A stretch of 35,994 nt of DNA from the NCBI GenBank assembly GCA_031263295.1, contig JAISGC010000057.1:1-35994 (forward strand). The letters run 5' to 3'. Position numbers and translations under genes: made by a program. Position 1 is the stretch's first letter, and every line of letters starts with the position of its first letter. This document shows, piece by piece, positions 1 to 7,887 of this stretch. This DNA is from Rickettsiales bacterium. Its GTDB lineage: Bacteria > Pseudomonadota > Alphaproteobacteria > Rs-D84. The notes under the pieces were generated by a model, which saw only the letters and a program-made list of their open reading frames with translations, was not told where the DNA came from and did not search any database.

Positions 1-4
1 AGCT

Positions 5-195
5 GGTGTTCCCCTCCTTTGGAGGGGTGGCATTTTGCGAAGACACGAAGTGTCGTAGCAAAATGACGGGGTGGTGTGTCCAACGGGCACAGCTCGTTAT
101 CGCCACCACCCCGCCGCCTTCGGCGGCACCCCTCCAAAGGAGGGGAACACCCGTTGGACGGCACGGCCAAGAGAAACAAAAACAGGGAGAAAACT
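5..195 (+). repeat. Palindromic repeat family A, inverted pair plus leader, copy 1
   Basis: GTGTTCCCCTCCTTTGGAGGGGTGG...GACGGGGTGGTG followed by the inverted CCACCACCCCGCCGCCTTCGGCGGCACCCCTCCAAAGGAGGGGAACAC. The leader aacaaaaacagggagaaaa(c/a)tATG is shared with copy 2 at 31973-32165. Confidence 0.85.
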
Positions 196-735
196 ATGAA
201 AAAGTTCAATTATCAAAGTGCAAAGTTCAATGATGGCTTGCGGGAGCGCAGAGGCGCATTCGGCAAGCTATCATTGAACTTTGCAATTTGCACTTTGTTA
301 TTTTGCGGCGACGCAGTCGCCGCAAAGCTTTGCATGCGAAATCCGCCGAACGGCGGGAAGTTCACCAGAAACCCGACCGCGAATATCTGGGCCAACGGGC
401 CCGACTGCATGACCTGGTCGACCGGCGAAAACAGCGTTTCGGCCGAAACCGACCCGATGAAGCTCTGCCCGAATGTCAAAATGCACGGGGAATCGCGTTT
501 CATTTGGTTTTATAATGCAGCCGGGGAAAATCGGCCCGTCGCCGGAGAAAGCGCGAGCACCGAACCGGAGAAAGGCAGTTGCCTCTGCAAGATAAACTAT
601 CCTTTCCAAACGAAGTGGTTTCTGGTCGGACCGGACTATAATAGTTCCAATACCTGCAACCGGTGGTGCGGCAGCCTGTCGGTCCGTCCGAGCGACAGAA
701 ACTTTATAAAATATATCGGATTGGGGTTTGATTGA
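196..735 (+). CDS. Small secreted Cys-rich protein; signal peptide encoded within a heptamer-repeat hairpin
   Basis: ATG at 196 follows AGGGAG. N-terminus MKKFNYQSAKFNDGLRERRGAFGKLSLNFAICTLLFCGDAVAA|KLC has an AxA-like site. The mature part resembles the 32166-32603 protein (AK(L/M)C, A-x-IWANG, C-x-C, C-x3-C spacing). Confidence 0.75.
   Translation: MKKFNYQSAKFNDGLRERRGAFGKLSLNFAICTLLFCGDAVAAKLCMRNPPNGGKFTRNPTANIWANGPDCMTWSTGENSVSAETDPMKLCPNVKMHGESRFIWFYNAAGENRPVAGESASTEPEKGSCLCKINYPFQTKWFLVGPDYNSSNTCNRWCGSLSVRPSDRNFIKYIGLGFD
212..297. repeat. TGCAAAG-type heptamer hairpin, copy 1, inside the CDS
   Basis: Left arm caaagtgcaaagttcaatgat; right arm atcattgaactttgcaatttgcactttg. The right arm is identical over 26 nt to that at 20371-20396. 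Confidence 0.85.
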
Positions 736-828
736 GCGGCCGGCGCGCCGCAAAGATAGCGGAGCGCAGGCGAACATCCAATAATCCCGAAGACCAACGG
801 GGCGAAGTTAGACAGAGCCAGCGACAAG

Positions 829-878
829 CACCACCCCGCCGCCCTTCGGGCGGCACCCCTCCAAAGGAGGGGAACACC
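829..878 (-). repeat. Palindromic repeat family A, single copy
   Basis: Reverse strand GTGTTCCCCTCCTTTGGAGGGGTGCCGCCCGAAGGGCGGCGGGGTGGTG, just downstream of accC. Confidence 0.8.
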
Positions 879-894
879 ACGCGTCACGCATCGC

Positions 895-2241
895 CTAGTT
901 TTTAAGGAAGTGTTCCAGCCAGTGGTTGTCGATTTTGTTCGACTGGACATCCGCGGCGTCGAGCAGGCGCAACTGCAATGGCGCAGTCGTTTTCACGCCT
1001 TCTATCATAAACTCGCCCAATGCGCGGCGCGCCCGGCGGATGGCCGACGCGCGGTCGTCCGCGTGCACAATGACCTTGGCAATCATAGAATCATAATAAG
1101 ACGGGATTTTGTATCCAGGATAGCAGGCCGAATCCACCCGGACGCCGTATCCGCCCGACGGGCAGTATTGCGTCAGCGTTCCCGGGTTCGGCATAAATGT
1201 GTCCGGATCCTCCGCGTTGATGCGGAACTCTATCGCGTGGCCCTTGGGTTTCAGGTCTTTTTGCGCGAACGACAGCTTTTCGCCCATCGCTATCCGTATC
1301 TGCTCGCGGACCAAATCGACGCCGTAGACCATTTCGGTCACGGGGTGCTCGACCTGCAATCTGGTGTTCATTTCAAGAAAATAGAACTTGCCCTTCTCGA
1401 ACATAAACTCCAATGTTCCGGCGTTCGTATAGCCGAGTTTTTTCATGGCGGCGCCGCAGACCTTTATCATTTCCGCGCGCTCGTCTTCCGTAATCGCGGC
1501 CGCGGGGCATTCCTCCATAACCTTTTGGTTTTTCCTTTGCAAGGAGCAGTCGCGCTCGCCCACAATCGCGACATTGCCCTTTTCGTCGCCAAGCACCTGG
1601 AACTCTATGTGCCGCGGATGCATCAGCAGCTTTTCCATATAAATAGTGTCGTCGCCGAAGCCGGACCGCGCCTCGGCCTTGACCAGCTGGAACGATTCCG
1701 CGAGGTCGGCCGCCGCAAAGACCGCGCGCATCCCCTTGCCGCCGCCGCCGGCCGCCGCCTTTAACATAACCGGATAGCCGATTTTCTCGGCCCATTTTTC
1801 AGCCGACGCCAAATCCGCGACCGCGCCGTCCGAACCCGGGACGACCGGCAGGCCGCATTCAATCGCCGTTTTCTTCGCCGCGACCTTGTCCCCCATGCGG
1901 GCGACCATATCGGAGGTCGGGCCAATCCATTTCAGGCCGTGCTGCTCGACCTTTTTAATAAAGTCCGCCCGCTCGGAAAGCAGGCCGTATCCGGGATGAA
2001 TCGCGTCGCAATCGGTCAAAAGCGCCGCCGACAATATCGCCGCCTCGTTCAAGTATGAGTCCCGGGCCGCCGCCGGGCCTATGCAGACGGACTCGTCGGC
2101 CAAGGCCGCGTGCCGTGCGTCCGCGTCGGCCGTCGAATAGACCGCGACCGATTGGATGCCCATATCGCGGCAGGCGCGGACTATGCGGAGCGCGATTTCC
2201 CCGCGGTTGGCGATCAATATCTTTTTGATTTTCTTTGGCAT
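895..2241 (-). CDS. accC: Acetyl-CoA carboxylase biotin carboxylase subunit
   Basis: KKILIANRGEIALRIVRACRDMGI, AAAGGGGKGMR, FLEMNTRLQVEHPVTE motifs. Confidence 0.96.
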   Translation of the reverse strand: MPKKIKKILIANRGEIALRIVRACRDMGIQSVAVYSTADADARHAALADESVCIGPAAARDSYLNEAAILSAALLTDCDAIHPGYGLLSERADFIKKVEQHGLKWIGPTSDMVARMGDKVAAKKTAIECGLPVVPGSDGAVADLASAEKWAEKIGYPVMLKAAAGGGGKGMRAVFAAADLAESFQLVKAEARSGFGDDTIYMEKLLMHPRHIEFQVLGDEKGNVAIVGERDCSLQRKNQKVMEECPAAAITEDERAEMIKVCGAAMKKLGYTNAGTLEFMFEKGKFYFLEMNTRLQVEHPVTEMVYGVDLVREQIRIAMGEKLSFAQKDLKPKGHAIEFRINAEDPDTFMPNPGTLTQYCPSGGYGVRVDSACYPGYKIPSYYDSMIAKVIVHADDRASAIRRARRALGEFMIEGVKTTAPLQLRLLDAADVQSNKIDNHWLEHFLKN

Positions 2242-2254
2242 TTTGGACCTTTTT

Positions 2255-2339
2255 AATGAATAAAGAATAATGAATAAAGAATAATATCAGTGTTTTAACG
2301 CGCCATATTTATTCTTTATTCATTGTTCTTTATTCATTT
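2255..2339. repeat. GAATAAA heptamer hairpin in the accB-accC intergenic region
   Basis: aatgaataaagaataatgaataaagaataat ... atttattctttattcattgttctttattcatt. Confidence 0.85.
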
Positions 2340-2801
2340 TATAACCATAAGCGCGGTGCCGTATTCGACGGTTTCGCCGTCTTTGACCAGAATCTTGTCC
2401 ACGACGCCGTCCCGGTCCGCCTTTATCGGATTGTATGTTTTCATCGCCTCGACCAGGCACAAGGTGTCGCCCTTGGCGACTTTTCCGCCCGCCGTTACAA
2501 ACGGCTTGCTTTCCGGATCGGGCGCAAGGTAGACCACGCCGACCATGGGCGAGCAAACGCTGCCCGCGGGGGCCGCCGCATCGCACATTCCGCCGGAAAC
2601 GGCCGGATTTTCCGGCATCCGGGGCGCGGGCGCCGAAATGATGCCGGAACCAGTTGCCGCAGTTGCGACACAAATATTTTGTTTTGACAAGTGTATTTTA
2701 CGCGAAATGATGCCGAACAGGACCGATGTTTCGGTGGTGATTTCAGAAAGGCCCGCTTCGTCCATAATTTTGACCGCGGCCACTATTGATTTTTTTGACA
2801 T
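2334..2801 (-). CDS. accB: Biotin carboxyl carrier protein of acetyl-CoA carboxylase
   Basis: Biotin attachment motif LVEAMKTYNPIKAD; start placed at MSKKSIVAAVKIMDEAG. Confidence 0.93.
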   Translation of the reverse strand: MSKKSIVAAVKIMDEAGLSEITTETSVLFGIISRKIHLSKQNICVATAATGSGIISAPAPRMPENPAVSGGMCDAAAPAGSVCSPMVGVVYLAPDPESKPFVTAGGKVAKGDTLCLVEAMKTYNPIKADRDGVVDKILVKDGETVEYGTALMVIK

Positions 2802-2866
2802 AAGTTCCCTTTTTAACTGCGGGACCGATTGTAGCAGATTTTTGGGGTTAGTCAAATAGTTGGGGT

Positions 2867-2957
2867 TTGAGTTCGAGTTTGTGTGTAACATGCGTTGTCG
2901 ATTAAAGACAAACGCCATCGCAAGTTTCACTCAAACTCGAACTCAAACTCCAACTTA
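2867..2957. repeat. GAGTTY hexamer hairpin
   Basis: ggtttgagttcgagtttgtgtg ... cactcaaactcgaactcaaactcc. Confidence 0.8.
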
Positions 2958-3251
2958 CCTTACGACCACCTTCCCAATCGCCCCATACCCGAAGTATTTG
3001 TTGATTTTTTCGGCGATTTCCGGGGCGGAATACGAGATTTCCAGCCGCCGGGCCGGGTTTTTCGCCCGTATCGTCGCGGTTCGGTCCTTGACGCCGCGGG
3101 TTATTCTGACCAGTTCGGTATCCGGACCGACCAGCTCCGGCCAGCGCGCCGCAAGGTCGGCGTCGGACGCCTTGGCGCCGAGGCGGGACAAGAGCTTGTT
3201 TATCGCAGAGCCTATGAAAGCCGGGCGCGTGTCCCTTTTAATTGCCACCAT
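2955..3251 (-). CDS. DUF721 (DciA-like) family protein
   Basis: AINKLLSRLGAKASDADLAARWPELVGP...L.I...AP.IAEKINKYFGY pattern; start MVAIKRD overlaps the queH 3' end. Confidence 0.6.
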   Translation of the reverse strand: MVAIKRDTRPAFIGSAINKLLSRLGAKASDADLAARWPELVGPDTELVRITRGVKDRTATIRAKNPARRLEISYSAPEIAEKINKYFGYGAIGKVVVR

Positions 3252-3765
3252 TGTATGTCTCCGAAAACTCGCAGCCGCAGTATTTTTGGCGGTAGCCGCC
3301 CGGTTCCGGCGCATAGCCGAAGTCCGCATCGATATATTCTATGTCCGAATCCGGGCCGAGGGCCGCGCGGGCCGCCCTGCGCACCTGGGCCGCGTCTTTA
3401 TGCGGGGAGACGCCGAAGACGCTGGCAATGCGTCCGCATCCGTTCGCGCGCGCCCAGTCCGCGCCGTATCGAAGCCGCATCGCGAAGCATTTTTCGCACC
3501 GCGCGCCGCGCTCGGGGTCTTTCTCGTGTCCGCGGACCGCCCGCAGCCAGGCCGCGTGGTCGTAACGGCTTGTCGCCCACCGGACTCCGAGCTTGTCGCA
3601 AAGCTTTATCTGCTCGTCCAGGCGCCGGTCGTATTCGGCGCGCGGGAAAATGTTCGGATTGTAAAACAGCACGCAGAAATCCGCGCCGTCCTTTTTGAGG
3701 CGCTTTACCGCCGCCGCAGAGCAGGGCGCGCAGCAGGACATCAAAAGGAGCTTGGAACTTTTCAT
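3238..3765 (-). CDS. queH: Epoxyqueuosine reductase QueH (DUF208)
   Basis: LLMSCCAPCSAAAVKRL, FYNPNIFP..EY..R, CxxC (CEKCF), YCGCEFS motifs. Confidence 0.9.
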   Translation of the reverse strand: MKSSKLLLMSCCAPCSAAAVKRLKKDGADFCVLFYNPNIFPRAEYDRRLDEQIKLCDKLGVRWATSRYDHAAWLRAVRGHEKDPERGARCEKCFAMRLRYGADWARANGCGRIASVFGVSPHKDAAQVRRAARAALGPDSDIEYIDADFGYAPEPGGYRQKYCGCEFSETYNGGN

Positions 3766-3770
3766 ATATT

Positions 3771-3862
3771 TTAATGACTAATGACTAATAACTAATGTCT
3801 AATTACTAATAAAATGCCGCCGATTAGACACTAGTAATTAGTCATTAGTTATTAGTCATTAA
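3771..3862. repeat. TAATGAC heptamer hairpin
   Basis: taatgactaatgactaataactaatgtctaattactaat ... attagacactagtaattagtcattagttattagtcatta. Confidence 0.88.
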
Positions 3863-3869
3863 AAACATT

Positions 3870-3943
3870 TGGAGGCCTGAGTCGGACTCGAACCGGCATA
3901 AACGGATTTGCAGTCCGGTGCATAACCCTTCTGCCATCAGGCC
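3870..3943 (-). tRNA. tRNA-Cys (GCA), CCA encoded
   Basis: Reverse complement GGCCTGATGGCAGAAGGGTTATGCACCGGACTGCAAATCCGTTTATGCCGGTTCGAGTCCGACTCAGGCCTCCA folds as a cloverleaf with anticodon GCA. Confidence 0.95.
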
Positions 3944-3956
3944 TCGGCGGGGCCAA

Positions 3957-4586
3957 TCATACAACGGCCGCCGCGTTTTTGCAAGGGCATATCTTGGCGA
4001 CGGGACAATCGTCGCACTTTGGGCGCAGCGCCTTGCAGATATAGCGCCCGTGCATAACCATCAGGTGGTTCGCCAGATCGTGAAATCGCGGCGGGATGAT
4101 TTCGACCAGGCGGCGCTCGACCTTTTCGGGCGTGTTGTCCGCGGCGCCCGCCCAGCCGAAGCGGTGCGACAGGCGGAAAACATGCGTGTCTACGCCGATA
4201 TTCGGCGCGCCCCATAAAATGTTCGACACGACATTCGCGGTCTTGCGCCCTATGCCGGGCAATTTCACCAGTTCGTCGCGCTCATGGGGCAGGGCGCGGC
4301 CAAGCAGTTTTTCCGACAGCGCGATGATATTTTTCGCCTTGTTGTTAAAGAAAGAAATAGACTTGATAAAATCCTTTAATCCTTGCAAACCAAGGGTCAG
4401 AAACTTTTCGGGCGTATCGGCCGCGGCGAATAATGCGGGCGTGCAGGTGTTCACATGCTTGTCCGTCGCCTGGGCCGAAAGAATAACCGCAATCGCGAGC
4501 GTGAACTCGTTGGTGTAGTAAAGTTCGGTCCGCGCGTCAGAGCCGAACTTTTTCTTCATTGCGTTGAAATATTTTGTCGGATTCAT
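3957..4586 (-). CDS. nth: Endonuclease III
   Basis: LSAQATDKHVN, LPGIGRKTANVV, VDTHVFRLSHRFGW, C-terminal FeS cysteines C-x6-C-x2-C-x5-C. Confidence 0.95.
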   Translation of the reverse strand: MNPTKYFNAMKKKFGSDARTELYYTNEFTLAIAVILSAQATDKHVNTCTPALFAAADTPEKFLTLGLQGLKDFIKSISFFNNKAKNIIALSEKLLGRALPHERDELVKLPGIGRKTANVVSNILWGAPNIGVDTHVFRLSHRFGWAGAADNTPEKVERRLVEIIPPRFHDLANHLMVMHGRYICKALRPKCDDCPVAKICPCKNAAAVV

Positions 4587-4660
4587 TTTTCCACTACCCC
4601 GTCTGCTCGCTCCGCTCGCAGCCACCCCTTCGCCAGCGAAGGGGAATTGCGCTCTGGAAT
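4587..4660 (-). repeat. Palindromic repeat family D, copy 1 (between ileS and nth)
   Basis: Reverse strand ATTCCAGAGCGCAATTCCCCTTCGCTGGCGAAGGGGTGGCTGCGAGCGGAGCGAGCAGACGGGGTAGTGGAAAA; near-identical copy at 32995-33071. Confidence 0.85.
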
Positions 4661-7600
4661 CTATATTTTTGTTATTCCAATTTCAAGCTTGTGGCCCTCG
4701 ATTTCCACACTAAACTGCGACGCGGGTTCGTAGGCTATCTCCGTCGCCAAGGCGTCCGCCGCGACCCGTGCTTCGTGAGCGCGGATCGCATCGACAATCG
4801 GCGCATCGCCAGAAACCGACAACTTTATCCTGTCCGAGACATCGAGATCCGCGGTTTTCCGCGAATCTTGGATAAAGCGCAACGCGTCGTTGGCGAGACC
4901 CTCGGCCGCCAATTCCGGCGTTATTTCGGTGTCCAAAACCACGACCGCCGTATTGTCTGGCAAGGCCGCGCCCGCTATGCCGTCCCGAACCCGAAGGCGG
5001 GTTTCGTATTCTTCGGGCAACAGGCCGAAGGCCGCCGGGTCGAAGTCTGGCCTTTTCGACGCGGCGATTATTTCTTTAAGTTTGCCGCCCAGCCGCGCGC
5101 CGATTTTCGGCGTCAAAAGGTAGACGAACTTTTCGGCGACCGCATCGGCATTCTCGCTGTGCCGGATTTCTTTTACATTCAGTTCGGAGGCGATTATCGA
5201 ATCAAACGCCGCATCAGCCGAGCCCGCGATTTCCAAGGACCGGAGCGGAAGCCGATTGCGCAGTCCGTGCTTTTCGCGCAGCTGTTTTCCAAGCGCTATG
5301 ACCGCGCGCGCGCGGTCCATTTTGTCTTCAAGCCCTCTGTCCTGCGGAAGCTTCGACACATCCGGCCAGTCTTCGAGATGCACGGACTCGCGGCCGGTCA
5401 AGGCCCTGAATATAAAATCCGCCGCCATCGGGAGATAGGGCGCCAAGGCCCTGCAAAGCGTCGTCAGAATCGTCCACAAGGTATCGAACGCGGCCGCATC
5501 CTTGCCGTCCCAGAATCTCGCGCGCGAGCGGCGGACATACCAGTTGTTGAGGATTTCCATAAAGTCTGCAAAAAGCGGTGCCGCGTCGTTTATCCGGTTC
5601 GCGTCCAAAAGCGCGGCCGCGCGCCCGACAAGGGTGCGCAGCTTCGACAGGATATAGCGGTCGAGAATATCGCCGCCATCCGCGGTTTGTTTGGCCTTGA
5701 CCGATTCCGCGTTGGCGTAAAGCGTGAAGAAATAAAACGCGTTCCAAAGCGGCGTCAGAACCTGGCCCGCGGCCTTGGATATATCCGCGCCGTCTTTCGA
5801 TATGGAAAGGTTGCCGCCGGATAAAATCGGCGAACTCATCAGGAACCAGCGCAGGCTGTCCGAGCCGAGGGTTTCGATAATTTCCATCGGGTCTGGGTAA
5901 TTCCTCTTGGATTTCGATAATTTCTTGCCCTCGGAATCCACGACCACTCCGTGGCAGACCGCCGACTTGAACGGAACATTGTCGAAAAGCGCGGTCGACA
6001 ATATCATCATATTATAGAACCAGCCGCGCGTTTGGGCTATGTATTCGACGATAAAATCCGACGGGAAATGATTGTCGAACCAGTCTTTGTTCTCGAACGG
6101 ATAATGCGCCGCCGCAAAGGGCATCGCGCCGCTCTCGAACCAGCAGTCCAGGACCTCCGGTATGCGGCGCATCGTCGATTTTCCGGTCGGATCGTCGGGA
6201 TTCGGACGCGTGAGGGCGTCTATCGCGGGCCGGTGAAAATCGGTAATTTCGACGCCGAAATCCCGCTCCAATTCCGCAACCGAGCCGTAGACATCGACGC
6301 GCGGATAGTTTGCATCGTCGGATTTCCAGACCGGTATCGGCGCGCCCCAAAAGCGCGACCGCGAAATCGCCCAGGGCCGCGCGCCTTCAAGCCATTTGCC
6401 CATTTGCCCGTCGCGGATGTGGCCCGGAATCCAGTCTATCTTTTGATTCAATTCGACCATTCGTCCTCGGATTTTCGGAACATCCACATACCAGCTGTTC
6501 AGCGGCATATTGATAAGCGGAACGCCCGTGCGCCAGCAATGCGGATACATATGCCTGTAAAGTTCCTTCTTTATCAAAACCCCGGCTTTTTTAAGATCTT
6601 CCACAATCGGAGCGATTGCGTCGAACACAAGCATTCCCGCGTATGGCCCGACCTGTTTCGTAAAGCGGCCCTTGCCGTCGACCGGCGCGCGCCAACTGAT
6701 TCCCCACTTGTCCATAACCGCAAGGTCTTCCTCGCCGAACGGCGCAATATGCACGATGCCCGTTCCGTCCTCGGTCGTTATGTAATCGGCCGAGACGACC
6801 CTGAACGCGCCCGGAGTATCCGGGAAGAAAGGAAACAGAGGCCGGTAAGTTTTTCCGACCAGTTCAGACCCCTTTATATTGCGGACGAATGCAGCATTCG
6901 CAAGCTGCTGCTTATATCGTTCGCGAGCCGCATCGCCGATTATATAAAGGCGGCCGTCCTCCTCCATAACCGCGTATTCTATGTCTTGCCCCACGCAAAG
7001 CGCGAAGTTCGACACCAATGTCCAGGGCGTGGTCGTCCAGGCCAGGATGCTCGCGGGCTTGCCGTCGATTTTATCGTCCAGCGCGAATGCGATTGTGACG
7101 GCCGTGTCGTCGCGCTCGCGATAGCAGTCGTCCTGGCGCGTTTCGGAATTGGATACTGTCGATTCCGCCCCGTATGAATACCATATCGAATAGGTTCCCT
7201 CGTAAATAAGGCCCTTGTCGTAAAGCTGCTTGAAGGCCCAAATCACGCTTTCGGTGTATTTCGCGTCCATCGTGCTGTAAGTCTTATCGAACTCTATCCA
7301 GCGCCCCATTCGCGTCAATATCTTCTCCCATTCCGAAACATACATTTGGACCCGGGTCCGGCAGACGGCGTTAAAGTCCTTTATGCCGAACTTTTCGATT
7401 TCGTTCTTGCCCGATATTTTAAGGTATTTCTCGGCGTCCAATTCCGCGGGCAGGCCGTGGCAGTCCCAGCCGATATTGCGCGGGACAAGCTTGCCGCGCA
7501 TAGTCTCGTATCGCGGTTTCAAGTCTTTTACATACGATGTCAAAATATGGCCGTAGTGCGGCAGTCCGTTTCCGAACGCGGGTCCGTCGTAGAAGACATA

Positions 7601-7729
7601 TTCCGGCGCGCCCGAGCGTCGTTCCAACGATTTCTTGAAGATGTTTTCTGTCTCCCAGAACGCCAGCATTTCGCGCTCCAACTTCGGAAAGTCCGGCTTT
7701 GCGGGGACATCTGGATAATATTTTGCCAT
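4661..7729 (-). CDS. ileS: Isoleucyl-tRNA synthetase
   Basis: DGPAFGNGLPHYGHIL (HIGH-like), KLSKSKRNYPDP (KMSKS-like), long IleRS alignment by eye; start at MAKYYPDVPAKPDF. Confidence 0.96.
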   Translation of the reverse strand: MAKYYPDVPAKPDFPKLEREMLAFWETENIFKKSLERRSGAPEYVFYDGPAFGNGLPHYGHILTSYVKDLKPRYETMRGKLVPRNIGWDCHGLPAELDAEKYLKISGKNEIEKFGIKDFNAVCRTRVQMYVSEWEKILTRMGRWIEFDKTYSTMDAKYTESVIWAFKQLYDKGLIYEGTYSIWYSYGAESTVSNSETRQDDCYRERDDTAVTIAFALDDKIDGKPASILAWTTTPWTLVSNFALCVGQDIEYAVMEEDGRLYIIGDAARERYKQQLANAAFVRNIKGSELVGKTYRPLFPFFPDTPGAFRVVSADYITTEDGTGIVHIAPFGEEDLAVMDKWGISWRAPVDGKGRFTKQVGPYAGMLVFDAIAPIVEDLKKAGVLIKKELYRHMYPHCWRTGVPLINMPLNSWYVDVPKIRGRMVELNQKIDWIPGHIRDGQMGKWLEGARPWAISRSRFWGAPIPVWKSDDANYPRVDVYGSVAELERDFGVEITDFHRPAIDALTRPNPDDPTGKSTMRRIPEVLDCWFESGAMPFAAAHYPFENKDWFDNHFPSDFIVEYIAQTRGWFYNMMILSTALFDNVPFKSAVCHGVVVDSEGKKLSKSKRNYPDPMEIIETLGSDSLRWFLMSSPILSGGNLSISKDGADISKAAGQVLTPLWNAFYFFTLYANAESVKAKQTADGGDILDRYILSKLRTLVGRAAALLDANRINDAAPLFADFMEILNNWYVRRSRARFWDGKDAAAFDTLWTILTTLCRALAPYLPMAADFIFRALTGRESVHLEDWPDVSKLPQDRGLEDKMDRARAVIALGKQLREKHGLRNRLPLRSLEIAGSADAAFDSIIASELNVKEIRHSENADAVAEKFVYLLTPKIGARLGGKLKEIIAASKRPDFDPAAFGLLPEEYETRLRVRDGIAGAALPDNTAVVVLDTEITPELAAEGLANDALRFIQDSRKTADLDVSDRIKLSVSGDAPIVDAIRAHEARVAADALATEIAYEPASQFSVEIEGHKLEIGITKI

Positions 7730-7887
7730 AATTTTCTGCCTTTTATAAAAAACGGGCGCCCATGCGCCCCGGACCACGCCAAAGCGCCGCGCCGTTTATT
7801 CGATAATGATTATCTCTTTGTTAAACATGCGCCGATTATAGAACAACTTTTGATGGATTTCCAGTTTTTTTATTATAGAATTATCGG

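Noticed and set aside
910-1764. Long plus-strand ORF opposite accC
   Set aside because: Antisense to a clearly recognised gene; shadow ORF from GC-rich codon bias with Arg/Ala-rich, low-complexity translation.
4574-5824. 416-aa plus-strand ORF opposite ileS
   Set aside because: Antisense shadow ORF, and its start lies in a palindromic repeat.
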